Positions 8,750-18,185 of a stretch of 64,000 nt of DNA are shown in pieces. The stretch lies in contig NZ_SIHI01000001.1 in NCBI RefSeq assembly GCF_007859735.1, positions 1,508,251 to 1,572,250 on the forward strand. Direction: 5' to 3'. The stretch's first letter is position 1; the number at the start of each line of letters is the position of its first letter. The translations under genes and the position numbers were made by a program. The notes beneath the pieces were generated by a model. That model had not been told where the DNA came from and searched no databases. It saw only the letters and a program-made list of their open reading frames with translations. Origin of the DNA: Thalassoglobus neptunius. Lineage in GTDB: Bacteria > Planctomycetota > Planctomycetia > Planctomycetales > Planctomycetaceae.

Positions 8750-8791
8750 AAAACAAAAAAACAGCCTGCTTCGAAGCCGAAGCAGGCTGTT
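8750..8791 (-). terminator. Strong minus-strand terminator
   Basis: ACAGCCTGCTTCG (8761-8773), loop AAGC, CGAAGCAGGCTGT (8778-8790) form a perfect 13-bp stem. On the minus strand it is followed by seven T. It would end transcripts of the gene at 9022-9324. Confidence 0.9.
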
Positions 8792-9021
8792 CCCCTCACC
8801 CTCAAGTTGATTTATCGCCCCCGATAGGAGCAAGTTTCTCGTTCCTGTTCGTCGTCTGAGCGGTTTCCCGCCAAAAGACTCAGAAGTGATTGCTCATGAT
8901 GTCATGTGCAATCCTGAAGGAAAAATGTGGCAGTATTTTTCGTCATGCTGCCATTGAACGTCGGAGTGGTTTCGACAAAATTCTGGTGAAACCACTCGCT
9001 TCACTCATACACGAGCCTTCG

Positions 9022-9324
9022 TTAGAAGACGTCCAGAATGAAGTGATGTCCCCAGTGGTAAGGTCGTTCGCTTGGGTAGAAGTTGTGCCACTGAGAGTTG
9101 TACACAGGGATCCGACGCTCGGTCGGATACCGATAATACATGTGATCGTAGCTCTCTGGCTGAGTCTGATAGTTCTGTGGGTAGTAGACGTAAGGATAGT
9201 GGTAGAATCGCTGCCAATTCGTCGGTTGCCCCGGAGGAGCTGCTTCAACTTCGCTGGTGCCGACAAACATGACGACCAGAAATGCGACAGAGCACAAACC
9301 GGCCAGAAGTGTTTGCTTCAACAT
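9022..9324 (-). CDS. Small exported Tyr-rich protein
   Basis: This is a 100-residue protein with a clear signal peptide (about 1-29, GLCSVAFLVVMFVGTSEVEA, cleaved near AAPPG). The mature part is rich in Tyr, Pro, His and Trp (WQRFYHYPYVYYPQNYQ, then MYYRYPTERRIPVYN). I recall similar short proteins as conserved hypotheticals in planctomycetes, but I know no function. It may be a cell-surface component. A strong terminator lies 230 bp downstream on its strand. It is divergent from the M28 peptidase. Confidence 0.7.
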   Translation of the reverse strand: MLKQTLLAGLCSVAFLVVMFVGTSEVEAAPPGQPTNWQRFYHYPYVYYPQNYQTQPESYDHMYYRYPTERRIPVYNSQWHNFYPSERPYHWGHHFILDVF

Positions 9325-9548
9325 GAATGATCTCCATGACTAATTTCGGAGAGAGCGGACTAAATTCCTCAGGACGTGTTACCGCACAAGCACCGGTGAG
9401 AGTGATCGCATCACGTCGAAAGTTGACTGATCAAAGGAAACATCGACAGCCGACGACGTTCAGAACAGGATTTTTCGTTAGAATCCGCCCAGCCGTTACA
9501 ATTGGTCGCCATTCCGAATCAATACGTTCGACCGCGCAACTCAAGAAA

Positions 9549-10796
9549 ATGCTCCATACGATGTCGAAAGCCTGCCCGGTTGATCACGACAACTCCGAAG
9601 AACGTCGACTGCATCGACTTCTCTTCATTCTGATTTTCAGTTTGATCGTGCCCGCTTCTATCGCGTTCTCCAGCGATGAACACACCGAGGAAGCACCTGA
9701 AAACGCGATTGAAACAGGGATCACCGCTCAGGCTTTGAAGCCTCATCTCGAATATCTGGCCAGTCCAGACAGACGCGGAAGAGACGACTGGGGGAAAATT
9801 GAGTCGGCCGATTACATCATCGCCCGGTTTGAGGAATTCGGGATTCGTCCACTTTTCGAAGATGGATTCATTCAGGCGGTTCCTGATTTCAACGATAAGT
9901 CCGCGGAGCCGATCATCATGGGGCGTAACATCGGCGGATTTGTGGAAGGGACGGACCCGGATCTCAAGAAAGAATGGATCGTCGTCAACGCCCACTACGA
10001 TCACCTCGGAGTCCGTGGGGGAAAAGTCTTTCCCGGAGCTGACGACAATGCGAGTGGTGTTTCGATGCTGCTTGAACTGGCGAAGCACTTCGGTCAAAAC
10101 CCCGCACGACGCAGCATCGCATTCCTCGCCTTCGATCTCGAAGAGCATCTGCTCTGGGGGTCTCGATGGTTTCTGGCACACTGCCCGCTCGAAGAAGAAT
10201 CGATCCGCTTCTGCCTCACCGCAGATATGATTGGGCGCTCACTGGGCGGGCTCGATCTTCCAACGGTTTTCGTCATGGGGGCGGAGACGTCTCCTCAAGT
10301 CAGCGCCTGCCTCGATCAGATCGCTGTCCCCGAGGATCTTGAAATCGCTCGCCTCGGAACAGATATCGTTGGAACCCGAAGCGACTACGGACCGTTCCGA
10401 TACCGGAAGATTCCGTTTCTCTTTTTCTCAACGGGCGAACATCCCGACTATCACACCCCTCAGGACACACTGGAGAAACTGGACGTCGAGAAGATCGCTC
10501 GTGTCTCAACCGCAATGCTTCGCGTGACTGACGAGATGGCCAATCTGCCGTCTTCAATCGATTGGGACGTTGACACAACTCCTTCGCTCCATGAAGTCCG
10601 AGCGATTCATTCTGTGACGAAACAACTTCTCGATGCGGAAGAGCGAGGAGATTTTGAGATGACGGATCTCCAGCGACTGTTCGTTTCTCAAGTCAAATCG
10701 AAAACCGGCTACATGCTTCGTACCGGAAGAATCTCACCCACCGAACGCACATGGCTTGTGCGATCCACACAGCTCATGATGTTCTCGCTCTTCTAG
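9549..10796 (+). CDS. M28-family zinc aminopeptidase
   Basis: This exported metallopeptidase of 415 residues should remove N-terminal residues from peptides outside the cytoplasm. A signal segment LLFILIFSLIVPASIAFS lies near residues 25-42. The dizinc site is readable in order: NAHYDHLG (His about 148), PGADDNASGVS (Asp about 164), FDLEEHLLWGSR (Glu pair about 197), TADMIGR (Asp about 226) and PDYHTPQDT (His about 301). The open frame extends to 9327, but that extension is not conserved-looking. ATG 9549 or 9561 is the likely start, neither with a clear ribosome-binding site. The 3' flank is one copy of the dispersed repeat. Confidence 0.88.
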   Translation: MLHTMSKACPVDHDNSEERRLHRLLFILIFSLIVPASIAFSSDEHTEEAPENAIETGITAQALKPHLEYLASPDRRGRDDWGKIESADYIIARFEEFGIRPLFEDGFIQAVPDFNDKSAEPIIMGRNIGGFVEGTDPDLKKEWIVVNAHYDHLGVRGGKVFPGADDNASGVSMLLELAKHFGQNPARRSIAFLAFDLEEHLLWGSRWFLAHCPLEEESIRFCLTADMIGRSLGGLDLPTVFVMGAETSPQVSACLDQIAVPEDLEIARLGTDIVGTRSDYGPFRYRKIPFLFFSTGEHPDYHTPQDTLEKLDVEKIARVSTAMLRVTDEMANLPSSIDWDVDTTPSLHEVRAIHSVTKQLLDAEERGDFEMTDLQRLFVSQVKSKTGYMLRTGRISPTERTWLVRSTQLMMFSLF

Positions 10797-10798
10797 CG

Positions 10799-10897
10799 CA
10801 AGTTGCCCGTTCTTGTGCACTCGAACGCACTGTTTCATCAGTCCAAAGGCTGAGTTTGCTCGTGCGAGTGAGTGCAAACCAAATCAAAGAGTGCTCT
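10799..10897 (+). repeat. Dispersed ~100-bp intergenic repeat, copy A
   Basis: These 99 bp align without gaps to the reverse complement of 58352-58450, with about 80 identical positions by hand count. The best-conserved block is TTTGCTCGTGCGAGTGAGTG followed by CAAACC. The copy exactly fills the space between the stop of the M28 peptidase and the stop of the convergent HD-domain gene. GCACTCG near its start can pair with GAGTGC near its middle. Confidence 0.85.
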
Positions 10898-10905
10898 CAA
10901 TCGAG

Positions 10906-12009
10906 TCACTCGTCTGCTTCGTCCAACGCATCCCGTGCGAGTTCACGAATGACTGTCAGTGCTTCGCTGACTTTTCGAACATCCGCTCCCGGTGTTCTTC
11001 CGAGCAGATCACACTCCACAAGCATTGTGAGATCTTCGTAGTCCACATGCTTTTGCAACCGCCGCAGGGCTCTTGCTCCAAGCACTCCGATCTGAGCACG
11101 CTGGGCATCTTGCAGATTCTCGATCAGCCATTCCGTTCGTTCGGTGATCCAGCCATCGAGAACCTCTAAACCGGCACTCGTCGGGTCCATTGGATCGACG
11201 GCAAGTCCCACATCGTGAAGAAGCGCAGCGAGGAGAAATTCTTCGTCGTAAGGTTTTCTCGAATACGCCTGCTCGAAGACCTGCAAGCTGTGATAGAGAG
11301 CGTCTCCCTCGGGATGATCGTGTTTGTTCTGCTCCACACTCTCAAGAGGAAGTAGCAGGAGTCGATAAAACTCAAACCGATCAGATGGCTCGAGTTCCGA
11401 ACACGTCGAGACTTCCGGATCGAAGTCCGGATAGCTGTTGCGGAGGATTGCCTGAAACTCCTCGAAAGTCGCCGCAGCTTCTATATCGGCGTCTTCTTCG
11501 ATTTCGTTCGACGACAAATCACATGATCGAAAAATCAGTTCGACGGGATATTTCTCCTTCACGAAAACTCGAGTCGCTCCAGCATCGACGAGCGCATCGA
11601 CTGGCGGATTCTCGAAAAACAATCCTCGATCATCGAGCAATCGAAGGACTCGATCCAATTCGCAGATGTCGAGTAGAATTTGAATTTGCCCGCCCGATCG
11701 CACTTCACCATCAACCGCTCCTCCGGTGAGAACCGGCTGAAATGGTTCGAGGAGCTTCATCATCCTCCAGGCAGTCAATCGAAGATCGAGGAGATTGTCG
11801 AACCCTCGATCCCCTTCGAAGAGAGAGACGAATCGCTGGACTTCGTTCCTCAGTTCCGTATCCGTCGGGAGCAGCGATTGTTTGACCCAACCTCCGCAGA
11901 TCTTTTTCCCCGCACGCATCTTCGCGCGGTAATAGTCGACTTCCTGTCGAGAGTGAATCAACCGGGCAGCATCAACAAGGATTTGCTGTTTCGTTTTATC
12001 ATTGTTCAT
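10906..12009 (-). CDS. HD-domain protein with nucleotidyltransferase-like N-terminus
   Basis: This is a 367-residue protein. The C-terminal half contains an HD-type metal-dependent phosphohydrolase motif (LLAALLHDVGLAVDP, about 258-272) with a preceding His-rich helix (HPEGDALYHSLQVFEQAY). The N-terminal half (about 85-180: LTGGAVDGEVRSGGQIQILL, then PVELIFRS) resembles a Pol-beta-type nucleotidyltransferase fold, as seen in some proteins that combine the two. The acidic metal ligands there are not clearly preserved. The substrate is unknown. It converges on the M28 peptidase. Confidence 0.65.
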   Translation of the reverse strand: MNNDKTKQQILVDAARLIHSRQEVDYYRAKMRAGKKICGGWVKQSLLPTDTELRNEVQRFVSLFEGDRGFDNLLDLRLTAWRMMKLLEPFQPVLTGGAVDGEVRSGGQIQILLDICELDRVLRLLDDRGLFFENPPVDALVDAGATRVFVKEKYPVELIFRSCDLSSNEIEEDADIEAAATFEEFQAILRNSYPDFDPEVSTCSELEPSDRFEFYRLLLLPLESVEQNKHDHPEGDALYHSLQVFEQAYSRKPYDEEFLLAALLHDVGLAVDPMDPTSAGLEVLDGWITERTEWLIENLQDAQRAQIGVLGARALRRLQKHVDYEDLTMLVECDLLGRTPGADVRKVSEALTVIRELARDALDEADE

Positions 12010-12253
12010 AAATGAAGGTATCGGAAATACCTTGATCGAACTGAGAACGTCCCCATTTGGGGAGAAGTCATGAAATCACATTCACCGCGTTTGAGAAACA
12101 TTGGGCGAATGTGTGTCTCGGAATGATTGCCATCGAGCAATCCTCCACTTGAACGTTACGGAACTCACGAACAACCGGCAAGATGCTTGCCTTTGTTTCC
12201 GACAGGAAGAATCGTTCGCTCGCCGAATTCGCTGATCGTTTATTGATGGTTGA

Positions 12254-12922
12254 TCAGTTGCTGCTGAATGGCGGCATTCCGTTGACCTTGTCACGAAGTG
12301 AACGACGAGATCGGACACAGAGCCGATCCAGAATCCATTCGGCCCGTCGATCGGCGGAGACTTCGGTGGGCAGTTCGAATCGTTCATCAATCTCGAAATC
12401 ACAGACCGTCGAGACAAGAGCGACGAGGCGGGAAAACGAGAGTTCAATTTCGAGGAGTGGAATGAGAAGTCGATTCGCGACCGCTTCCGGGAACAAGTGC
12501 TCCAACACCTGCAAAATCGCAAGCCGAACTTCGCGACGATCGCTTGAAGAAGTCGAACTATCGTCATGGAGATGGCGGACAGCGACCGAATCGTGACTTG
12601 AGCCAGTCTCAAGAATCTCCGCACGGGAGAGTCCTCGCAGTTCGACTCGCATTTCGTCCGGAGATGTTTCTTCGACTCGCAGAATTCTGGCGAGACACAC
12701 GATTTGACCTTCACGAATCCATGTTCGATCCGGGACCAGAATCACGGTCTCGTCGGCTGCTTCGTCGACGACTTGTTCGAAAGCACGCTTGAGACCAGCG
12801 CGAGCAATGACGACTTCCGCCGCTTCCGGTAAGACGGGGAGGTCTTCCAGAACCAAGACTGGATAAGACAGTTGAGACGGCTCGATGGACGGTTTCAACA
12901 AGTTCTGTATTTCCGATGACAT
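12254..12922 (-). CDS. LON substrate-binding-domain protein
   Basis: This 222-residue protein consists mainly of a stand-alone N-terminal domain of Lon protease (PVLVLEDLPVLPEAAEVVIA at about 18-37, then a beta-rich part with RGLSRAEILETG). The helical C-terminal half is like the Lon N-domain linker. No AAA+ or protease domain follows. Such proteins are common, and their role is unclear (possibly adaptor or substrate recognition). ATG 12922 is preferred over 12928 because the AGGAA upstream is properly spaced for it. It is the second gene of an operon with the DUF309 gene, 18 bp downstream of it. Confidence 0.82.
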   Translation of the reverse strand: MSSEIQNLLKPSIEPSQLSYPVLVLEDLPVLPEAAEVVIARAGLKRAFEQVVDEAADETVILVPDRTWIREGQIVCLARILRVEETSPDEMRVELRGLSRAEILETGSSHDSVAVRHLHDDSSTSSSDRREVRLAILQVLEHLFPEAVANRLLIPLLEIELSFSRLVALVSTVCDFEIDERFELPTEVSADRRAEWILDRLCVRSRRSLRDKVNGMPPFSSN

Positions 12923-12940
12923 CTTCATTTCCTGGCAACG

Positions 12941-13312
12941 CTACTCCACAAACTCCAATTTTGGACACAGCTCCGGATTCATCTTCACTCCCTGCGGATA
13001 GCTGTCGTGAGCCCCCAGAATGGGTTCAAAGCAGACTTCGAAGTCTGCAAGAAAAGAGGTCAGATCCACCCCCGAGCATTCCGGGAGATAGGGAGTGAGA
13101 TACCGAACTGTGGAATCATGCATCTTTCTTGCACCTCCAAGGTTTCCCTCTCCAAAGTGAAAGAGGGCGACCGCGGCATGGATCAGGCCTTGAAGGAATT
13201 CCCGTTGATCTCCGAGTGTCTCCGACCAGATTTCTTCAAGAACGTCATGACAGGCGAAGAACTCCTCTCGATTGAACAAGCTGACGGCGTGTCGAAACTG
13301 CTCGTTATCCAT
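12941..13312 (-). CDS. DUF309 protein
   Basis: This 123-residue protein belongs to the DUF309 family of small helical proteins. The signature is FNREEFFACHDVLEEIWSET (about 14-33), with FLQGLIHAAVALFHF (about 39-53). Molecular function is not known for the family. The His/Glu arrangement suggests a metal or ligand site. It is first in an operon with the LON-domain gene and divergent from endonuclease III. Confidence 0.88.
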   Translation of the reverse strand: MDNEQFRHAVSLFNREEFFACHDVLEEIWSETLGDQREFLQGLIHAAVALFHFGEGNLGGARKMHDSTVRYLTPYLPECSGVDLTSFLADFEVCFEPILGAHDSYPQGVKMNPELCPKLEFVE

Positions 13313-13491
13313 TCCACCTTCTCGAGTTCTTACCTGATCATTGCGAGGTCACGATTTCCCTGCACTGGACATTGAGCTTAGCGCTTTGCATTGATAATTG
13401 TCGACAACAAAATGAACTCTGGATTGCTTTTCTGAAAGCTCTCCCAAACACTCTGAAACACGTGTTCAACGGATGAAACGATCGGCCCCCA

Positions 13492-14154
13492 ATGTTTGAC
13501 ACCCTTGATGCCAGAAAGCGACAAGCCCGCAAAGTGGTCACGCGACTTCGCAAGACCTACCCCGTCGCTGAGTGCGCTCTGCACCACGATTCCCCCTTTC
13601 AGCTCCTGGCAGCGACGATTCTGTCGGCCCAGTGCACGGATGAGCGAGTGAATTCCGTGACGCCCACTCTGTTCTCCCGATTCCCCGATCCCGAGTCTCT
13701 TGCCAGCGCAACCCAGGAACAAGTCGAGGAAATTGTCAAACCTCTCGGTTTCTTTCGCGCCAAAGCCACGAATCTGCGAGGAATGGCTCAGACGCTCGTC
13801 GATCGCCATGACGGAGTTCTTCCTCAGTCGCTCGATGAACTCGTCAAGCTTCCCGGAGTCGGTCGAAAGACAGCGAACGTTGTTCTCGGAACCGCATTTG
13901 GAATCCCGAGTGGAGTGGTCGTCGACACACACGTGCGAAGAATTTCCAACTTGCTCGGCCTGACGGAAAGCCAGAACCCGGAGATTATCGAGCGCGATCT
14001 CGTTGCCATTCTTCCGAAAAAGGAGTGGATCAACTACTCCCATCGAATGATTCACCATGGACGGCAAATTTGTATCGCGCGTCGTCCGAAGTGCCTCGAA
14101 TGCCCCATGCTGAAAATCTGTCCTCGCGTTGGACTGAGCCCGCTGGAGAGTTGA
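13492..14154 (+). CDS. nth: Endonuclease III
   Basis: This is a DNA glycosylase/AP lyase of base-excision repair that removes oxidised pyrimidines, 220 residues as usual. The helix-hairpin-helix is [14 protein letters not shown], with the catalytic Lys about 127. The catalytic Asp is about 145 in VVVDTHVRR. The [4Fe-4S] loop near the C-terminus has the C-x6-C-x2-C-x5-C spacing ([18 protein letters not shown]). The start is ATG 13492, and the gene is monocistronic. Confidence 0.96.
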   Translation: MFDTLDARKRQARKVVTRLRKTYPVAECALHHDSPFQLLAATILSAQCTDERVNSVTPTLFSRFPDPESLASATQEQVEEIVKPLGFFRAKATNLRGMAQTLVDRHDGVLPQSLDELVKLPGVGRKTANVVLGTAFGIPSGVVVDTHVRRISNLLGLTESQNPEIIERDLVAILPKKEWINYSHRMIHHGRQICIARRPKCLECPMLKICPRVGLSPLES

Positions 14155-14567
14155 GCAAGCAACTTCCGGCGCGCTCACGGAACCGTTCTTTGCAGCCTCG
14201 AAACGCATTTGAGACGCCCAAAACTCGGGCTGTTTGGGCGACAGCTGAGCCTGTTTGGGAAAAGTGGTGTTTTTGCTTCGACAAGACCGTGATATTCTCC
14301 GGAAAAGGTCGCCGATTTCCGGAAGCCAAAATCCTCACGATCTCCGGCCATCAGCGATTGACGCAAGAAAACACAGCAATCATCGAAAGAAACATGTTCA
14401 GGCGAGTGCTTTGTGACCGTCGAAACGGGCTGCAGAACTCGTTGCACGTTTTGTGCCCCGCTCCAATGGGCTGAACTGACACTTCGCAGTGACGCCCCGG
14501 ACGAGTTGATGACTGACAGCTGGACAATTTATCAAATTCACAACTTCTTCGGACAAGAGACGACAGT
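14155..14567. other. Intergenic, no gene seen
   Basis: These 413 bp lie between nth and the acyltransferase fusion. Short open frames here have no recognisable domain, start signal or conservation cue. The last 100 bp should contain the promoter of the large fusion gene. Confidence 0.4.
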
Positions 14568-17500
14568 ATGAATTCCGCTGAAGTCCATACAGATGATCTC
14601 GGCGAGTCAGCACGAGAGGAAGGGTCGCTGACCTCTCTCAGCTTTATCGGACTGGTTCTGACTCAGTTCCTCGGGGCGTTCAACGATAACCTGTTCAGAT
14701 GGTTGTCTGTTCCAATTGCCGAACAAGTTGTGGGACAGTCCAACGCCATCGCGATCGGAACCGTCTGCCTGACTGTTCCCTTCCTGATTTTCTCTCCCAT
14801 GGCAGGATGGCTGGCGGATCGATTCAGCAAACGATCTGTCATCATCGCCTTTAAGGTTGCCGAGATTGGCATCATGCTGATGGCGGTTCTTTCCATTCTT
14901 TACGGAAACGTCACTGCTCTGTTCAGCGTGGTTTTCCTGTTGGGAAGTCAAAGCGCCCTGTTTGGCCCGGCAAAGTTTGGAAGCATCCCCGAAATCCTTC
15001 CGACCCGTCTCCTGTCAAAAGGAAACGGAATCATGCAGCTGACCTCAATCCTGGCGATCGGGTTGGGAACTGTGGCCGGATTCGCGCTCTATGACTGGGC
15101 TCGCCCCACTCTCGGAGCTGGCAACATTCAGGATCTGTCAGCGGTCTCCTTCATTCTGATCGGTCTTGCGGTCGCGGGGACTGTGTCGAGTCTCGTCATT
15201 CGAACGGCAGCCGCTGGCAATTCAAATGCGAGGCTGCAAATCAATCCAATCACCGCAATGGTCCCTCCGTTGCGAGCAGTCTTTTCTGATCCACGACTTC
15301 TGAAAACGGCTCTCGGAATCTCTTTCTTCATGTTTCTGGGATCGCTGTCACAACAGAACATCAATCCTTACGGCGAACTGATTCTGGGACTGAGTAAATC
15401 TGACGTGGGAATTCTTCTGGGAATTCTTATCGCGGGAGTCGGCTGCGGGTCGGTGCTCGCGGGGTATTGGTCAGAAGGGAAAGTCGAGTTGGGAATCGTC
15501 CCGATTGGAGCGGTCGGAATAGTCGTCAGCTCATTCTTTCTCGTCGCTGCCGGCTGGATGTATACACCCGATTACCCGCCCAAAGAGCAGTTCGCTTACT
15601 GGGGATCGTGCCTCGGCCTGTTTCTTTTAGGAAGCAGCGCTGGCTTGTACGACGTTCCGTTGGAAGCTTATCTGCAATTCCGAAGTGATCGCAAAAATCG
15701 CGGCATGGTGCTCGCAGGAAATTATCTGATCTCCTACGTGTGCATTGTGCTTTCCGCAGGAGTCTTCCTGCTTCTTCGCGAAGTGCTCGATGTTTCCCCA
15801 CTGAACATCTTCCTGCTCGGGGGACTCATCACCATTCCCGTTGCCTGGTATGTCGTGTTCGTCGTTCCGGATCTCACGTTCCGATTCTTTATGTGGCTTC
15901 TGACGCACACCGTTTACAAGCTGCGAATCTTTGGGCGAGAGAACATTCCGGAAAAAGGGCCCGGCCTCATCGTTCCGAATCACGTCAGCTTCGTCGACGG
16001 AATTCTGATGATGATTTCGTCGTCCCGAATGATCCGATTCGTCATCTATGCCGACTTCACCGAAAAGCCGTTTCTTCGACGGCTCGGGCAAGTCATGCGA
16101 GTCATTCCCATTGATGCCAGCCGTGGACCGAAGGAACTCGTTCGATCGATTCGAATCGCGAAAGATGCCATCAAGGATGGGGAACTGGTCTGCATTTTTG
16201 CTGAAGGCCAGTTGACTCGCACCGGACAGATGCAGCCGTTTCAGCGTGGGATGTTCAAGATCATTCAGGGATCTGACGCCCCCATCATTCCTGTGAATCT
16301 TCACGGATTATGGGGAAGCATCTTCAGCTGGCGGGGAGGAAAACTCTTTTGGAAGTGGCCGAAGAAGTGGCGATATCCCGTCGATATCCATTTCGGAAAA
16401 CCGCTTTACGACGTAAAAGACCCAGCAGTCGTCAGACAACAAGTGGAAGAGCTCGGAGCCGAGGCAAATTTAATGGACATGAAACGACAGCCAATCCCCG
16501 CCAAGAGATTCATTCGACATTGCAAAGCCAATAAGGGTCGAACGAAAGTCTCCGATTCCACCAAACAGACGCTTGAGGGTGGAAAGCTTCTGGCCGGTTC
16601 TCTCGCATTTCGACGTGTTCTTCGTCGAGAAGTCTTCTCGCCGGAGGACAAGACAGTCGGAGTTCTGTTGCCGCCGTCGGTGGGAGGATGTCTGGCGAAC
16701 ATGGCCCTCGCTCTGGATAAGCGCATCAGCGTGAACCTCAATTACACACTCTCAGAAGATGTGCTGAATTACTGCGTCGACCGTGCCGGAATTCGACACG
16801 TTTTGACGAGTCGAAAGTTCCTCGAAAAGAAACCCTACACTCTCAAGAACGCGGAATTCGTTTTTCTTGAAGACCTCAAAGAGAAAGTTTCAGCAGTTGA
16901 TAAAGCCGCCGGAGCATTCGGGGCTTATGTCATGCCGACATCCGCACTCGAAGCGTCGCTGGGACTCAACTCCGTCGATCCGAACGAAACACTGACCATC
17001 GTCTTCACTTCCGGTTCGACTGGTGAACCTAAAGGTGTTGTCCTTTCGCACAGCAATGTCGGAGCCAACATTGAAGCGGTCGACCATCTTCTCAACCTCA
17101 ATGACAACGACGCTCTTCTCGGCGTTCTCCCGTTCTTCCATTCCTTCGGCTACACAGCGTGCATGTGGTTGCCACTCTGTTACAACGTTCGAGGGGTTTA
17201 CCATTTCAATCCGCTTGACGCCAAAATCGTCGGTCGATTGTGCCAGGAAAACCGGGCGACAATCCTCATGGCGACGCCAACGTTCTTGCAGATGTACTTG
17301 CGACGTTGCGATAAGGAACAACTCGAGTCGCTCGATCTGATTGTTGTCGGTGCGGAGAAACTTCCGGAACAACTCGCCCGTGAATTCGAAGCTAAGTTTG
17401 GAGTCCTTCCCACCGAAGGTTACGGAACAACCGAATTGTCTCCCGTCGCAGCGGTCAATATTCCTGATCATCGTTCGACGGACATCGTTCAACGCGGGAC

Positions 17501-18098
17501 GAAACTCGGAACCGTCGGTCGACCACTTCCAGGAGTCACAGCCAAAGTTGTCGACCCGGACACCGGAGAAGATCGAGGCATCGGAGCAGAAGGTTTGCTG
17601 CTGATCAAAGGCCCCAACGTGATGCAGGGTTACCTCGACGAGCCCGAACGAACAGCGGAAGTTCTCAAGGATGGCTGGTACTGCACCGGCGATTTCGCTT
17701 CCATCGATTCCGAAGGTTTCGTCTCGATTACAGGCCGACAAAGCCGGTTTTCGAAAATCGGCGGTGAAATGGTTCCGCATATCCGGATCGAACAGGAACT
17801 CACCCGCATCTGCCACGACTGCAATGACGAAGAAGGAGAAATCCTGCTGGCCGTCACTGCTGTGCCTGATGATCGAAAAGGCGAAAAGCTGGTTGTGCTT
17901 CACAGACCACTGCACATCACTCCAGAAGAAGCGATCAAACAACTGTCCAGCACCGGGCTCCCCAAAATTTGGCTTCCGTCACGTGAGAGCTTTGTCGAAG
18001 TCGAATCAATCCCCGTCCTCGGGACCGGAAAGCTCGATCTTCGCGGAATCAAAGAACTCGCACTGGAGCGGTTTTGCCAAGCGGAGCTGCAAGCCTGA
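14568..18098 (+). CDS. aas: LplT-PlsC-acyl-ACP/CoA synthetase fusion (Aas-like)
   Basis: This is an inner-membrane phospholipid-repair protein of 1176 residues in three parts. Residues about 15-430 are a major-facilitator transporter of LplT type (TQFLGAFNDNLFRW at the start, 11-12 membrane spans). Residues about 440-640 are a PlsC acyltransferase with the HX4D motif NHVSFVDG (about 470) and FAEGQLTRTGQM (about 543). Residues about 680-1170 are an AMP-forming acyl synthetase (VFTSGSTGEPKGVVLSH about 812, GYGTTELSPVAAVN about 950, YCTGDF). E. coli uses separate LplT and Aas; here lysophospholipid flipping and reacylation would be joined. The N-terminal extension with the start at ATG 14568 is hydrophilic. 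Confidence 0.93.
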   Translation: MNSAEVHTDDLGESAREEGSLTSLSFIGLVLTQFLGAFNDNLFRWLSVPIAEQVVGQSNAIAIGTVCLTVPFLIFSPMAGWLADRFSKRSVIIAFKVAEIGIMLMAVLSILYGNVTALFSVVFLLGSQSALFGPAKFGSIPEILPTRLLSKGNGIMQLTSILAIGLGTVAGFALYDWARPTLGAGNIQDLSAVSFILIGLAVAGTVSSLVIRTAAAGNSNARLQINPITAMVPPLRAVFSDPRLLKTALGISFFMFLGSLSQQNINPYGELILGLSKSDVGILLGILIAGVGCGSVLAGYWSEGKVELGIVPIGAVGIVVSSFFLVAAGWMYTPDYPPKEQFAYWGSCLGLFLLGSSAGLYDVPLEAYLQFRSDRKNRGMVLAGNYLISYVCIVLSAGVFLLLREVLDVSPLNIFLLGGLITIPVAWYVVFVVPDLTFRFFMWLLTHTVYKLRIFGRENIPEKGPGLIVPNHVSFVDGILMMISSSRMIRFVIYADFTEKPFLRRLGQVMRVIPIDASRGPKELVRSIRIAKDAIKDGELVCIFAEGQLTRTGQMQPFQRGMFKIIQGSDAPIIPVNLHGLWGSIFSWRGGKLFWKWPKKWRYPVDIHFGKPLYDVKDPAVVRQQVEELGAEANLMDMKRQPIPAKRFIRHCKANKGRTKVSDSTKQTLEGGKLLAGSLAFRRVLRREVFSPEDKTVGVLLPPSVGGCLANMALALDKRISVNLNYTLSEDVLNYCVDRAGIRHVLTSRKFLEKKPYTLKNAEFVFLEDLKEKVSAVDKAAGAFGAYVMPTSALEASLGLNSVDPNETLTIVFTSGSTGEPKGVVLSHSNVGANIEAVDHLLNLNDNDALLGVLPFFHSFGYTACMWLPLCYNVRGVYHFNPLDAKIVGRLCQENRATILMATPTFLQMYLRRCDKEQLESLDLIVVGAEKLPEQLAREFEAKFGVLPTEGYGTTELSPVAAVNIPDHRSTDIVQRGTKLGTVGRPLPGVTAKVVDPDTGEDRGIGAEGLLLIKGPNVMQGYLDEPERTAEVLKDGWYCTGDFASIDSEGFVSITGRQSRFSKIGGEMVPHIRIEQELTRICHDCNDEEGEILLAVTAVPDDRKGEKLVVLHRPLHITPEEAIKQLSSTGLPKIWLPSRESFVEVESIPVLGTGKLDLRGIKELALERFCQAELQA

Positions 18099-18185
18099 GA
18101 CAGGCAACTCCCATGATTCCGTCCGCCTCGGCGGTTTCGAACGATTCTGAACATCAATGAAAGTGCTCTCAGCCCAGGATTCGCT

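Larger units (their letters stand above)
8475..9021. other. Gene-poor region with two minus-strand terminators
   Basis: No credible coding region is seen. Two hairpins (8592-8640 and 8754-8791) occupy the middle; both have their T-run on the minus strand. The stretch between 8792 and 9021 would be a long 3' untranslated region of the small minus-strand gene at 9022-9324. Confidence 0.5.

Noticed and set aside
8639-8833. 64-residue minus-strand frame.
   Set aside because: It runs straight through the strong terminator at 8750-8791, so it is not translated from a normal transcript.
14025-14474. 149-residue plus-strand frame overlapping the end of nth.
   Set aside because: It overlaps endonuclease III in another frame and has no recognisable feature.
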